A DNA stretch of 64,000 nt from an uncultured bacterium (GCA_949297765.1 CASFTV010000003.1:116712-180711), one strand, 5' to 3'. Shown: positions 1-8,851, counted from the first letter of the stretch. Made by a program: numbers and translations. Notes: a model not told the origin generated them from the letters alone.

Positions 1-1
1 C

Positions 2-541
2 TGCGTCGGGACCTCCATCCGTCAGGGAGCGGCGTCGGTCGTTCAGATTGAGATCATGCCCTCTCCTCCGGAAAAGCGTTCTCCGTCCACTCCGTGGCCT
101 CTCTGGCCATATCTGCTCCGCACCTCGTCCAGCCACATGGAGGGGTGTGAACGGAAGTGGAATATCGCAACAAAGGCCTTTCTGGGAAAGGATGGAAAGG
201 TTGCCGGCGTCCGCTGCGTCCGGACGGAATGGGAGTTTTCTCCCGAAGGCCGTCCGCTCAAATTCTCTGAAAAAGGAGAAGTGTTTGAACTGGAAGCCGA
301 TCTGGTCCTCCTGGCAATGGGATTCACCGGAATTCCGGAGTCGGAAACGTATCCGGAGCAGTTCGGCCTTGAGCGGGAACGGGGACGGATAAAAGCATCG
401 CCCGGAGGAATCACATCCGAAAAAGGCGTTTTCGCCGCGGGAGATGTTCTGTCGGGTCCCTCTCTGGTCGTCCGCGCAATCGCCTCCGGACGGCAGACCG
501 CCGAGGCTGTCCATGCCTATCTGATGAAGATGATGGGATGA
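2..541 (+). CDS. gltD: Glutamate synthase small subunit (GltD-like), C-terminal part only
   Basis: The reading frame is open from the window edge, so the start lies outside. About 179 residues remain. They read as the C-terminal NAD(P)-binding half of the FAD/NAD(P) oxidoreductase family that supplies electrons to glutamate synthase. Visible marks are the opening CVGTSIRQGA stretch, the LVLLAMGFTG segment, and the closing GVFAAGDVLSGPSLVVRAIASGR motif that binds FAD in this family. The known role is passing NADPH electrons to the GltB subunit, which makes glutamate from glutamine and 2-oxoglutarate. GltB would be expected upstream but is not visible. Other GltD-like subunits (for example of NfnB or SudA type) share the same C-terminus and cannot be excluded from this fragment. 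Confidence 0.85.
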   Translation, partial: CVGTSIRQGAASVVQIEIMPSPPEKRSPSTPWPLWPYLLRTSSSHMEGCERKWNIATKAFLGKDGKVAGVRCVRTEWEFSPEGRPLKFSEKGEVFELEADLVLLAMGFTGIPESETYPEQFGLERERGRIKASPGGITSEKGVFAAGDVLSGPSLVVRAIASGRQTAEAVHAYLMKMMG

Positions 542-592
542 GGATGGATTCATATCTCTATAATGGGATGAAGATGGGATGAAGATGGATGG

Positions 593-660
593 ACCCGGAG
601 GAGTTTGCTAGTCCGTTGCTCACCGACTTCTCCACAGACTCCTCCGGGTTTGTTTTTCTC
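593..660 (+). terminator. Probable terminator of gltD with a long loop
   Basis: A perfect 12-bp inverted repeat (593-604 with 638-649) is followed by a T-rich tail (TTGTTTTTCTC) at 650-660. It starts about 50 bases after the gltD stop. The 33-nt loop is longer than usual for an intrinsic terminator. Confidence 0.5.
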
Positions 661-773
661 TGCGGCTGCTGGGAGGTTTCGTGCTCCGCACGACCAGCGT
701 TTCGCCGCTGGACCGCGACAAGGGCAGCGGCCCTTGACCCGGAAAACCGCATCCGCAGTTTTCCGCTCCGGAA

Positions 774-815
774 TAAAAAACTGCCGGCTCGAATCCGAAA
801 ATTCAAAACCGGCAG
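774..815 (-). terminator. Terminator of the PH/SHOCT gene
   Basis: Read on the minus strand, the 7-bp stem CTGCCGG/CCGGCAG (809-815 with 781-787) is followed directly by a T-run at 775-780. It lies about 115 bases past the stop of the minus-strand gene at 933. A-rich sequence on the far side could let it work in both directions. Confidence 0.5.
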
Positions 816-932
816 AAAAAAAGGGTCGTTTTCTTTTTGCTTGAGTTCAGCACCCAAGCGGGATAAAGGTAATATAGCGGAGGTTTTCTGAATTTCAAGA
901 GGGAATCTCAAAAAAATGGGAAAATTCCGGTT

Positions 933-1565
933 TCAGAGGCGGGAAAGGATGGCCTGGCGTTTGGCTTCGAACTCTCCCTGAGTGATCAGACCGGCATCCA
1001 GCATTTCCTTGAGCTGTTTCAAGACAGCGACGCAATCGTCGCCCGCCGGAGCGGATTCCGGAGCGGCGGGTGTGCTGATGACAACGCCTCCGGCAGCGGC
1101 TCTTGTTTCTTCGATTGAGCGCTGACGCCGTTCTTCGGCGGTGCGTTCCTCCTGTTCCTGAAGGATGGCGTATGCGCGGGAAGCGGGATCTTTCAGGAGC
1201 CAGTCCATGACTTTGTCGCCCTTCGTGGTCTGGAGGGAAATGGTTGCACGGAAGATTCCGAGCCGCAGCTGGGCGTCGGAGAGTTCCCGCCAGATGACGT
1301 CCCAGAGTTCAATGGTTCCGAAAATTCCCTGATGCACCAGAATGATCCGCCGGTTGGTCAGGACGAGTGCATCCGGAAAAATGTTGAAAAAGAGTTTTTT
1401 CTGCAGAGCGATATATTCGATTTTCTCGTTGCTGGTCAGCATCTTGGAGATTTTGCTGTAGGTGCGGCGCAAGGCGGGGCCGTTCTGATTGTCGAGAGTC
1501 AGCCGTTCAATGAATTCGTTGATTTTGTCTTCAAAGAGTTCCGTTCTGCTTTCCGGATTGTTCAT
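933..1565 (-). CDS. PH-like domain protein with C-terminal SHOCT motif
   Basis: This 210-residue protein has no signal peptide. Residues about 45-125 read like a bacterial pleckstrin-homology (YokE/bPH-type) domain, with strands such as LVLTNRRIILVH and a following ISLQTTKGDKV. After a charged, Ala/Pro-rich linker, the last 35 residues form a SHOCT motif (short C-terminal helix pair: LKQLKEMLDAGLITQGEFEAKR). SHOCT motifs are known as small oligomerisation or tethering modules, and bacterial PH domains often act in envelope stress or membrane association. The exact role is unknown. The start is well supported by AGGAGG a few bases upstream. It stands alone, convergent with gltD and divergent from the fmdB-htpG operon. 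Confidence 0.75.
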   Translation of the reverse strand: MNNPESRTELFEDKINEFIERLTLDNQNGPALRRTYSKISKMLTSNEKIEYIALQKKLFFNIFPDALVLTNRRIILVHQGIFGTIELWDVIWRELSDAQLRLGIFRATISLQTTKGDKVMDWLLKDPASRAYAILQEQEERTAEERRQRSIEETRAAAGGVVISTPAAPESAPAGDDCVAVLKQLKEMLDAGLITQGEFEAKRQAILSRL

Positions 1566-1689
1566 TTTCCCCTCCTGGTAAAATTCTGTTTGTTGGAAAT
1601 GGATTGCTTTTGCCGGGAAATATAATGATTCCAGTTTCTTATTTCAAGTCTTCGTTCCGTCTTTCCGGATTTTTCTCCGGAGCAGAAGC

Positions 1690-1732
1690 GTGTGACACGC
1701 AAGGGAGCCAATTTTGCGCCAAAGTGTCACAC
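1690..1732 (+). promoter_or_regulatory. Paired GTGT-N-ACAC palindromes upstream of the sigma-54 promoter
   Basis: GTGTGACAC at 1690-1698 and GTGTCACAC at 1724-1732 are each odd-centred palindromes, and they are also inverted copies of one another. Their centres are 34 bp apart, about three helical turns. They lie roughly 40-85 bp upstream of the -24 element, a position typical for an enhancer-binding protein. The same TGACAC/GTGTCA cores recur upstream of the gene at 63236. Confidence 0.5.
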
Positions 1733-1773
1733 CTGCCCGCCGTTTGCACCGGCTCCGCGAGTTCGGAAAGCGA

Positions 1774-1790
1774 TTGGCATATATGTTGCT
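1774..1790 (+). promoter_or_regulatory. Sigma-54 (RpoN) type promoter for fmdB-htpG-dnaJ
   Basis: TTGGCAT, 5 bases, then TTGC matches the sigma-54 pattern YTGGCAC-N5-TTGC, with GG and GC 10 bases apart. A start near 1800 would leave a leader of about 47 nt before the ATG at 1848. No sigma-70 promoter with good spacing is visible here. The whole 21-base block is nearly identical to the one at 63164. Confidence 0.65.
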
Positions 1791-1847
1791 TGTATTGGTG
1801 GGATAAAACTTGTTTCAAAACATTTTTAATAGAGGAGATCAGCCGAA

Positions 1848-2072
1848 ATGCCAACGTATGATTATGTCTGCACAAGCTGCGGATATCAGTTCGAGAAATT
1901 TCAGAAGATGACGGAGGAGCATTTGAAAAACTGTCCGAAATGCCGGAAGGATGCGCTGAAACGCAAGATCGGGCGCGGAGCCGCGGTGATCTTCAAAGGC
2001 CCCGGATTCTACTGCAACGACTATCACTCCTCCACGCACGACGCCCCGAAGGCGAAGGCGGAAGCTCATTAA
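1848..2072 (+). CDS. FmdB-type zinc-ribbon protein
   Basis: This is a 74-residue cytoplasmic protein. The N-terminus MPTYDYVCTSCGYQFE with a second pair in NCPKCRK forms the CxxC...CxxC zinc ribbon of the FmdB/CxxC_CxxC_SSSS regulatory-protein family. The tail is rich in Ala, Lys and His. The family is widespread and poorly characterised; the name comes from a putative regulator of formamidase. The start is supported by GAGGAG about 11 bases upstream. It is the first gene of an apparent operon with htpG (30-base gap) and dnaJ, behind a sigma-54-type promoter. That context suggests a role linked to protein-folding stress, but this is inference. Confidence 0.8.
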   Translation: MPTYDYVCTSCGYQFEKFQKMTEEHLKNCPKCRKDALKRKIGRGAAVIFKGPGFYCNDYHSSTHDAPKAKAEAH

Positions 2073-2102
2073 TCCTGAACGACAGACAAGGAGACCCGGC
2101 GT

Positions 2103-4010
2103 ATGGAAAATCTGCGTTTTCAGACAGAAGTCCGAGAACTTCTGCACATGATGATTCATTCGGTTTATTCCAACAAGGAAATCTTTCTGCGGGAGCTGAT
2201 TGCCAACGCGGCTGACGCGATTGACAAGGCGCGTTTTCTCTCTCTCACCAATCCCGAGGTTGCCCAGGACTGGGAGATCCGGATCACTCCGGATTCCGAG
2301 GCGGGAACACTCAGCATCTCCGACAACGGAATTGGCATGAGCCGGGAAGAGGTGATCGAAAATCTCGGCACCATCGCCCATTCCGGAACCAAGGCATTTC
2401 TGGAGAATCTGGCGAAGAGTAAAAAAGAAGGGGAAGCGCAGGCGAATCCGGAGCTGATCGGTCAGTTCGGCGTAGGATTTTACGCGTCGTTCATGGTCGC
2501 GGACAAGGTGGTGGTCGACACGCTCAAGGCCGGCGAGAAGGAAGCGGTCCGCTGGGAGTCCAGCGGAGAGGAGGAGTTCACGCTCGGACCCTCCGACCGG
2601 AAAACGCAGGGAACCACGGTCACGCTCCACCTCAAGGCGGATGAAAAACAGTATCTTGAGCAGTGGCGCATCTCTTCCATTGTCAAGAAATACTCCGACT
2701 TCATCGAACATCCGGTCAAGATGCTGGAGACCCGCAAGGACAAGGACGGCAAAGAGACCACGGAAGACCGGACTCTGAATTCACAGAAGGCGATCTGGCT
2801 GCGTCCGGAATCCGAGGTCAAACCGGAAGAGTACGAGGCGTTCTACCAGCATCTGTCGGGCAACATGGGCAAACCGCTTGTCCGGATCAATTTCAGTGCG
2901 GAGGGAACTTCCGAATTCAAGGCGCTGCTGTTCCTGCCGGAGCGGAAACCGTGGGGATTTGAGATGCCCGGAGCGAAGGCGCACAATCTGCATCTCTACA
3001 TCCGGCGGGTGTTCATCACGGACGACTGCAAGGGACTGATTCCTGAATATCTCCGGTTTGTCAGCGGCGTGGTGGATTCCTCCGATCTTCCGCTGAACAT
3101 CTCCCGGGAGACCCTGCAGGACAATCCGCAGATTGCGAAAATCAACAAGGCGCTGACCAAACGGGTTCTGGGCGAACTTTCCAAAATGCTCGAAAACGAG
3201 CGGGAGAAATACACGAATTTCTATCAGGAGTTCGGCCGCCAGATCAAGGAAGGCGCGCACGGCGATTATTCCAACCGGGAAAAACTCCAGAATCTTCTGA
3301 TGTACGAGACGATGAACGGGAAACCGGGCGAACTGCATACGCTGAAGGAATATGTCACCGCGATGCCGTCGGAACAGAAGGAGATCTACTACATCACCGG
3401 CGAGACCCGTGCGTTCCTGGAGAATTCGCCGCACATCGAAAGTTTCCGGAAAGCCGGATATGATGTTCTCTTCATGAGCGATCCGATCGACGAATGGGTG
3501 CTTGAATCCATTCCCGAATTCGATGGCAAGAAACTGGTGTCGGTCTCGAAAGCCAAGCTCGACAATGAGTCGAAGGTGGCGAAGGAGCTGGAGGAGAACG
3601 CGAAAAAGGCCTCCGAGGAAAAAGGCGGAAAGGATCTGATCGGAAAACTCAAGGAGCTGCTGAAAGACAAGGTCAAGGATGTCAAATTCTCCGGAGTTCT
3701 CACAGAGAGCGCATCGCGTCTTTCCGGCGACGACTACGATCCGAGTCCGTACATGCAGCGCATCATGAAAGCGCTCGACAAAAATGCGCAGACCTTCAAG
3801 CGGATTCTGGAGCTGAATCCCGCCCATCCGCTGATCGAAGCGCTGACAAAACTCGTGGAGAAATCTCCGGACAATCCGAAACTCGGGGAATTTGCGGAGA
3901 TGCTCTACGATCAGGCGCTTCTTGCGGAAGGCAGTCCGATCGCCGATCCCGCGCTGTTTGCGAAGCGCGCGGCCGCCCTGATGACCCTCGGAGTTGAAAA
4001 AGAGATCTGA
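2103..4010 (+). CDS. htpG: Molecular chaperone HtpG (Hsp90)
   Basis: At 635 residues it is close to the usual bacterial HtpG length. The GHKL ATPase domain is intact: the helix [14 protein letters not shown] with the catalytic Glu and Mg-binding Asn, the DNGIGM motif near residue 77, and the lid-side GQFGVGFYA near 120. The middle domain carries NISRETLQ with the catalytic-loop Arg. The C-terminal dimerisation domain ends LEIN-free, as is normal for bacteria. It would act as an ATP-driven cytosolic chaperone that hands clients to or from the DnaK/DnaJ system. The start is preceded by AAGGAG. It is followed after one base by dnaJ, so the two are probably translated together. Confidence 0.96.
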   Translation: MENLRFQTEVRELLHMMIHSVYSNKEIFLRELIANAADAIDKARFLSLTNPEVAQDWEIRITPDSEAGTLSISDNGIGMSREEVIENLGTIAHSGTKAFLENLAKSKKEGEAQANPELIGQFGVGFYASFMVADKVVVDTLKAGEKEAVRWESSGEEEFTLGPSDRKTQGTTVTLHLKADEKQYLEQWRISSIVKKYSDFIEHPVKMLETRKDKDGKETTEDRTLNSQKAIWLRPESEVKPEEYEAFYQHLSGNMGKPLVRINFSAEGTSEFKALLFLPERKPWGFEMPGAKAHNLHLYIRRVFITDDCKGLIPEYLRFVSGVVDSSDLPLNISRETLQDNPQIAKINKALTKRVLGELSKMLENEREKYTNFYQEFGRQIKEGAHGDYSNREKLQNLLMYETMNGKPGELHTLKEYVTAMPSEQKEIYYITGETRAFLENSPHIESFRKAGYDVLFMSDPIDEWVLESIPEFDGKKLVSVSKAKLDNESKVAKELEENAKKASEEKGGKDLIGKLKELLKDKVKDVKFSGVLTESASRLSGDDYDPSPYMQRIMKALDKNAQTFKRILELNPAHPLIEALTKLVEKSPDNPKLGEFAEMLYDQALLAEGSPIADPALFAKRAAALMTLGVEKEI

Positions 4011-4011
4011 C

Positions 4012-5148
4012 ATGGCCGACTATTACGCAATCCTGGGGGTGGAACGGACCGCGGAGGAAATCGAGATCAAGCGTTCCTACCGGAAGCTGGCGATCAAATA
4101 CCATCCGGACAAGAACCCGAACAATCCGGAGGCGGCGGAAAAATTCAAGGAAATTTCCCGCGCCTACGAGATTCTCGGCGATCCGGAGAAGCGCGAACTC
4201 TACGACCGGTACGGGGAAGACGCCTTCCGGAACGGCGGTGCGCCGGGCGGAGGAAATCCGTTCGACATCTTCAACAGCTTCTTCGGCGGCGGGGGAGATG
4301 ATCCGTTCAGCAGCTTCTTCGGCGGCGGAAGACGCCGCTCCCCGAACGCCCCCCAGGACGGCAGCGATCTCCGCTACAATCTGGAAATTGATCTTGAGGA
4401 TGCGGTGCTCGGCGCGGACCGGGATATCGAATTCACCCGTGAGGAGTCCTGCCAGACCTGCAAAGGTTCCGGCTGCGCGGAAGGATACCGGAAGCAGCCG
4501 TGCAGACGGTGCGGCGGAAGCGGTCAGATCGGTGTATCTCAGGGATTTTTCACGGTCATGCACACCTGCCCGGTCTGCAACGGAGAAGGTTCCATGCCGG
4601 AGAAGAAATGCTCCGCGTGCGGAGGAGCCGGGACAACGAGGATCCGGAGAAAAGTCCATCTGCGGATTCCGCCGGGCGTCGATACCGGGACCCGCATGCG
4701 CGTCGCCGGAGAGGGCGAACCGGGACTCCGCGGTGGACGGAACGGAGATCTCTTTGTGGTTATCGAGGTCCGCGAACACGATCTTTTCCAGCGGGAGGGC
4801 GATCACATCCACTGCGAGATTCCCATTGATTTCGTCACGGCCGCGCTCGGCGGGAAAATGGATGTTCCCACCGTCACGGGAAAAGCGGAACTGGAGATCC
4901 CCGCCGGATCCCAGACCGGAACAACGATCACCATGCAGGGGAAAGGAATGCCTTCTCTGCGCGGAGGCAAGCGCGGGAATCAGTATGTCACGCTGTTTGT
5001 CGAGGTGCCGAAGACCCTTTCGCAGGAACAGAAAGATCTGCTCCAGCGCTATGCGGAGACGTTTACCGGAAAGAAGCAGAAGAACGAAGCGTATCCCAAG
5101 TATGCCTCGTTTCTCGACCACGCGAAAAAATTCCTCGGAATCGACTGA
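4012..5148 (+). CDS. dnaJ: Chaperone protein DnaJ (Hsp40)
   Basis: The 378 residues have full type I DnaJ architecture. The J domain spans residues 1-70 with the HPD tripeptide in KYHPDKN. A Gly/Phe-rich segment follows (about 75-115). The zinc-binding region contains four CxxCxGxG repeats ([32 protein letters not shown]). Two beta-barrel substrate domains come next, then a short Lys-rich tail ending FLGID. It stimulates DnaK ATPase and delivers unfolded clients. The start chosen is MADYYAILG, the canonical family N-terminus; an in-frame ATG six codons upstream lies inside htpG. Spacing of one base from htpG indicates co-transcription. DnaK and GrpE are not in the window. Confidence 0.95.
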   Translation: MADYYAILGVERTAEEIEIKRSYRKLAIKYHPDKNPNNPEAAEKFKEISRAYEILGDPEKRELYDRYGEDAFRNGGAPGGGNPFDIFNSFFGGGGDDPFSSFFGGGRRRSPNAPQDGSDLRYNLEIDLEDAVLGADRDIEFTREESCQTCKGSGCAEGYRKQPCRRCGGSGQIGVSQGFFTVMHTCPVCNGEGSMPEKKCSACGGAGTTRIRRKVHLRIPPGVDTGTRMRVAGEGEPGLRGGRNGDLFVVIEVREHDLFQREGDHIHCEIPIDFVTAALGGKMDVPTVTGKAELEIPAGSQTGTTITMQGKGMPSLRGGKRGNQYVTLFVEVPKTLSQEQKDLLQRYAETFTGKKQKNEAYPKYASFLDHAKKFLGID

Positions 5149-5164
5149 CGCGCAGATCCGGAAT

Positions 5165-6628
5165 TCAGGAGGAGGACGGAGCCGAAGAACCGGCTCCGTT
5201 TTCGTTTCTGCGCAGAAGTTTCCCGCTCGCGGTGCGGGGCAGCGACTCCACCGCGGAAAACGACTTCGGAACCTTGTAAAGCGCCAGACGGGAAATACAG
5301 TACCGGCGCAGTTCCTTTTCCCATCCGCCGGGCAGCTCCCGCTCCGGAACAATTTCCGCGACGGGGAGTTCTCCGAACCCTGCGGCGGGCATGCCGCTCA
5401 CTCTTGATTCGCGCACCAGAGGATGAGAATTCAGCACGGACTCCACCTCGTAGGGAAAGATCTTCATGCCGGCAAAGACGATCACATTTTTGGAACGGCC
5501 GAGGATGAAAAGGAAACGGTCGGAGTCAACGCATCCGACGTCTCCGGTACGGAACCAGGTATCCGGGCAGACCTCCGCGCGGAGGCGGAAGGGATTCAGA
5601 TAGGCGTCGAACATCCCGGGTCCGCGAAGAAGAATATCCCCCTTCCCTTCGGCATCCGGATGTTCGATTTTCACTTCAAACGCCTCCTGAAGTTTCCCCA
5701 CCGATGCGGCTTTCGAGGGATCTCCGGACGTCTCCACGCACGGCAGTCCGACCTCGATGATCCCATAGGCCTGAGCAAGCGGACGGCCGAATTTCCTCCG
5801 GAACGCCTCGGCATCGGCGGGATCCAGCTTCATTGCCGTTGAGACCGCAAGGCGGATCTTTTTCATACAGTCTGCGGGAAAATCGGCGGAGTGCGTCATC
5901 AGCCGGTAGTGATAAGGAGTCGCATACAGCAGAGAGAGCGGAAAATCGCGGAACGCCTCCCGCATCCGGCTTTCAACGGGACGTTCGCAGATCACGATTG
6001 CCGCCCCCCGGCGCAGGAACAGAAGAATCGTCACGACAAAATGGAACGCCATATCCAGCACCCACAGCACATGTTCTCCGCGGGTCACGCCGAGTCCGGC
6101 GGCACAGGCCGAGGTGCGTTCCAGGACCGCCTCGTGAGAAAGGACAACCCCTTTGTTCTCCCCGGTCGTCCCGGAGGAGAAGCGGATGAACGCGGGAATG
6201 CGGCCCTCCGGCAGCGCCACCGGACGGATCTCCGGATCGCGCATCCGGAACAGAAATGCGTCACGGAAACCGTCCGGAGAAGGGAGGCGCGCATCCCCCT
6301 CCCCTCCGTGCGCCGAATCAGAGAGCAGAACATTGATTCCGACCTTCTCCGGCATGGAACGCAGTTCTTCCGCCGAGGCACGGGTGGAGAGCGGAACGAT
6401 CGCCGCATTCAGAGAAAGCACCGCCAGACTGACGGCAATATATTCGAACGAGTCCTCCGCCACGATTCCGACCCGCATCCCCGGGCGCAGACCGGCGGCG
6501 GAAAGAACGGCGGCGCACTCCCGGACACTTCGCAGAAGCGACGGATAAGAGATGGAGCGTCCGCGGTCGACAACGGCAATTCCGTCATACTCTCCAATCT
6601 CCCGGACGATCTGTTCAAAGACGTTCAT
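5165..6628 (-). CDS. AMP-dependent acyl ligase (acyl-CoA/acyl-ACP synthetase)
   Basis: This 487-residue member of the ANL adenylating superfamily has the P-loop-like motif SSGTTGENKG at about 150-159. A YGIIEVG segment near 290 stands in place of the usual YGxTE, TGDVG lies near 370, and the catalytic C-terminal Lys motif is PRTASGKLLRR near the end. It should activate a carboxylic acid as acyl-adenylate and load it on a thiol. Being the last gene of a minus-strand operon with its own ACP suggests the acceptor is that ACP rather than CoA, which is inference. Its ATG overlaps the stop of the preceding condensation-type gene (ATGA). The acid substrate cannot be read from the sequence. Confidence 0.85.
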   Translation of the reverse strand: MNVFEQIVREIGEYDGIAVVDRGRSISYPSLLRSVRECAAVLSAAGLRPGMRVGIVAEDSFEYIAVSLAVLSLNAAIVPLSTRASAEELRSMPEKVGINVLLSDSAHGGEGDARLPSPDGFRDAFLFRMRDPEIRPVALPEGRIPAFIRFSSGTTGENKGVVLSHEAVLERTSACAAGLGVTRGEHVLWVLDMAFHFVVTILLFLRRGAAIVICERPVESRMREAFRDFPLSLLYATPYHYRLMTHSADFPADCMKKIRLAVSTAMKLDPADAEAFRRKFGRPLAQAYGIIEVGLPCVETSGDPSKAASVGKLQEAFEVKIEHPDAEGKGDILLRGPGMFDAYLNPFRLRAEVCPDTWFRTGDVGCVDSDRFLFILGRSKNVIVFAGMKIFPYEVESVLNSHPLVRESRVSGMPAAGFGELPVAEIVPERELPGGWEKELRRYCISRLALYKVPKSFSAVESLPRTASGKLLRRNENGAGSSAPSSS

Positions 6629-7920
6629 TCCCCGTTCCCCCGGAGATCCTTTTCCAGACTTTTGGCAAACCGTTCGACATCCGCTTCGGGAAACACGCCG
6701 CTGCGGCAGGAAACGACCGCGTTCAGACGGTTGTCGAACATATTGAAAAAGACCCCGAGCCCCGTGATCGGCGGCATGGAGGGAAGATGATACAGATTGC
6801 TGAGTCTCCGTCCGGCGAAACGACCTTCGGAAAGCGAGCTTCCCGAAACGAATGAAAACATGAAGCTGCCCGTGGCGGCCGGTCCCATTCGGCGGACGAT
6901 CTCCAGCAGCAGGAAAGGCGGAGCGATCCGGGTCAGCCGGCTGGCGGCCCGGTAGGCAAGAGCAATGCGTTCCCCGGTTCCCGTGAAAATCTGACGGCGA
7001 GTCTCCTCAATGGTCCGGCGGGGATCGTCGAGAAGAGAACGCTTCAGCGAAACGGGAAGCATGCTCCATTGATTGAAGAAAATGGCATCGGCTGGAATTC
7101 CGTCCTGCCCGCGCATGTCAATGGACATCGGAATCAGAAGGGAGGAATCCCTCCGGTCATACGGGGAAAACACCGCGTTGTAGTGCCGCGCAGTGAGAGA
7201 AAGAAGAAACGGAGTTATCATGAACGGTCCGGCTTCGGAATCGGAGCGGCTCCGCAGGACATCGGTTTCCGATTCCGTCAGAGGGATGACCCGGCAGGCG
7301 GAAGCGGCGGTCTCCGGAGCGCTCCGGGCGAAGGTCGGTCCCGCATTGTGCAGAGCAATCAGGCGGCGCTGGATCTGTTTTCCCGCGGAGAACTGTTTTT
7401 CCCACTCGTTCAGCATCGGGGAGCGGAGTCCCGGTTCCTGCTGCTCCAGCAGGCCGCCTCCGCCGGGGCAGAACGACTCCAGAAGAAGCTCCGCGCCGCG
7501 TCCGTCGAACAGCAGATGGCTGAACTTGAACAGCAGAGCCGAACCCGTCTTGTGGCGGATGACGTGCAGCGCCAGCGACTGATGCGCGGGAAGCGGCATG
7601 TTTCCGAATCGGTCAAGCGCATTGGAATAGTCGGAAGTGAACAGCAGCTCCTCTTCCGTGACCAGCAGGGGAGTCGGCGCTCCGGGCTTCCAGTACGGAG
7701 CCAGATGAAACGGATGACGGCGGATGCTCCCGTTCAGCAGCGGAAGATGCTTTTCCAGCCGGCTCTGAAGAAGCGCGGAGGCAAGATCCGTCGGGAACGG
7801 CTGAGCGGTTTCCAGCACGACAAGAAAATGGTTTCCCTTCCCGGGAGTCAGCCGGGACTGGTAGTTCAGCAGATTCGCCACCCAGTCGAATCCGTCCAGA
7901 TACATCCGCTTTCCGTTCAT
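6625..7920 (-). CDS. Stand-alone condensation-fold acyltransferase
   Basis: The 431-residue soluble protein belongs by motif to the CoA-dependent acyltransferase/NRPS condensation superfamily. FSHLLFDGRG near residues 134-142 fits HxxxDG, the catalytic His motif, with the first His of the usual HHxxxDG replaced by Ser. Later segments such as FNQWSMLPVS and the closing GLGVFFNMFDNRLNAVVSCRSG resemble the DFGWG-side strands of the fold. Proteins of this type join an acyl group to an alcohol or amine. The start MNGKRMYLDG is chosen because its ATG overlaps the ACP stop (ATGA) and a longer upstream frame runs antisense through the ACP reading. It probably releases or transfers the chain built on the neighbouring ACP. 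Confidence 0.7.
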   Translation of the reverse strand: MNGKRMYLDGFDWVANLLNYQSRLTPGKGNHFLVVLETAQPFPTDLASALLQSRLEKHLPLLNGSIRRHPFHLAPYWKPGAPTPLLVTEEELLFTSDYSNALDRFGNMPLPAHQSLALHVIRHKTGSALLFKFSHLLFDGRGAELLLESFCPGGGGLLEQQEPGLRSPMLNEWEKQFSAGKQIQRRLIALHNAGPTFARSAPETAASACRVIPLTESETDVLRSRSDSEAGPFMITPFLLSLTARHYNAVFSPYDRRDSSLLIPMSIDMRGQDGIPADAIFFNQWSMLPVSLKRSLLDDPRRTIEETRRQIFTGTGERIALAYRAASRLTRIAPPFLLLEIVRRMGPAATGSFMFSFVSGSSLSEGRFAGRRLSNLYHLPSMPPITGLGVFFNMFDNRLNAVVSCRSGVFPEADVERFAKSLEKDLRGNGE

Positions 7921-8174
7921 TGATTCCGTTCCCTCGCGATCCGTTCTGCGAGGCTGTCCACCGACCCGACGTCCGCCATGCTGATTCCCGATTCGATCAG
8001 ATTCACGTTCCAGTTTTTCATCGCGGTCAGCAGCAGTTCCACGAATCCCATCGAATTGATTCCGTTCTGTGCGAGCGAGCGTTTCCGGTCCAGCTCCTCC
8101 GCTTTTTTCCCGGTGATCACGGCGATCTCCTCCAGCAGTTTCCCGGCAATTTCCTCCGCATTTACTTCTGACAT
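7917..8174 (-). CDS. Acyl carrier protein
   Basis: This acidic helical protein of 85 residues carries the phosphopantetheine attachment motif NGINSMGFVELL, with Ser near residue 41. The length and the three-helix pattern fit acyl carrier proteins of type II fatty-acid or polyketide systems. It differs from a housekeeping ACP, whose motif is usually GADSLDTVEL, which suggests a dedicated carrier for this cluster. Its start overlaps the end of the ketosynthase-like gene by 13 bases, and its stop overlaps the acyltransferase start. Translational coupling of the five genes is therefore likely. Confidence 0.85.
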   Translation of the reverse strand: MSEVNAEEIAGKLLEEIAVITGKKAEELDRKRSLAQNGINSMGFVELLLTAMKNWNVNLIESGISMADVGSVDSLAERIARERNQ

Positions 8175-8851
8175 TGTACAAAACCCTTTCTTAAAACGAT
8201 CTCATCCTGTTGGTTCATGGAACGGATTTTTTCCGCGACAGCGAGGGGATCCACCGGCTGATGCGGATCGGGCGGCTCCTCCGAAAACTCCACTCTCCCG
8301 TGCCGGTTCTCCTCCGGATCCGCGGAAAGCAGACATGCCATGGCGTACTCCTCCGGCATCGGAAAACCGATGTGTTCCAGGGTCGCCGTCAGCAGACCTT
8401 TATCGAAGGCGGTCACGCAGAGCATTCTCCGGCAGTATCCGGTCCGGAACATGGAATCCGCCGAAGCGAAGCCCTCATAAAAAATATCATCTATCCCGGT
8501 CATGGAGTATTCGGGTCCCTGAAGGCCGAGCGCCATTGCGACATAGGAGGCGGCCGCGTTGAAGACCGAATGGGAAAATGCGGTCGAAAGCACCTGATCC
8601 TCCGGATAGTCGAGCAGCTCGTTCAGAAACGCTCCCGTCGTGTTGTGGGGGCCGAGAAATCCCGCAACGATCACCCCGGTCTCCTCCGGCAGAGTCCCGC
8701 AGCCGGAATCCGCGACCGCCTCCAGCGAGGCGGCGACCATCATTGCCGTATAGCGGTCCGCCCGGCGGATTCCGCACTGTTTCTTCACAGCGGCGATCCG
8801 CGCATTCATCTCCTCCCCCATCAAACATGCGGCTCCGGCAATATACAGCAT
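8162..8851 (-). CDS. Chain-length-factor-like ketosynthase N-domain protein
   Basis: The 229 residues resemble the short ketosynthase-like proteins (Ketoacyl-synt_2 type) found next to true ketosynthases in aryl-polyene and related clusters. The thiolase-fold start MLYIAGAACLMG and the FSHSVFNAAASYVAMALGLQGP segment can be recognised. At the position of the active-site Cys the sequence reads YSMTGIDD, so no nucleophile is present. The protein is half the length of a full ketosynthase. By analogy it would pair with the active ketosynthase and help set chain length. The start is taken at the ATG that overlaps the ketosynthase stop (ATGA). Confidence is higher for the fold than for the role. Confidence 0.65.
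   Translation of the reverse strand: MLYIAGAACLMGEEMNARIAAVKKQCGIRRADRYTAMMVAASLEAVADSGCGTLPEETGVIVAGFLGPHNTTGAFLNELLDYPEDQVLSTAFSHSVFNAAASYVAMALGLQGPEYSMTGIDDIFYEGFASADSMFRTGYCRRMLCVTAFDKGLLTATLEHIGFPMPEEYAMACLLSADPEENRHGRVEFSEEPPDPHQPVDPLAVAEKIRSMNQQDEIVLRKGFVQCQK

Larger units (their letters stand above)
542..932. other. Gene-free, hairpin-rich spacer
   Basis: I see no convincing gene here. Near-repeats of GATGGGATGAAGATGG run from about 530 to 592. They are followed by a row of inverted repeats: 593-604/638-649, 720-725/730-735, 740-747/758-765, and 781-787/809-815. A weak open frame antisense to this stretch has no family features. The density of hairpins suggests a repetitive intergenic element plus terminators for the two convergent genes. 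Confidence 0.5.

Noticed and set aside
1774..1807. A sigma-70 promoter before fmdB using TTGGCA and GATAAA
   Set aside because: The spacing is 22 bases, too long, whereas the sigma-54 pattern fits exactly.
2781..5352. Long antisense frames over htpG and dnaJ (2781-4013 and 3796-5352) and a second-frame reading of dnaJ (4238-5407)
   Set aside because: They overlap two intact chaperone genes and have no protein-family features.
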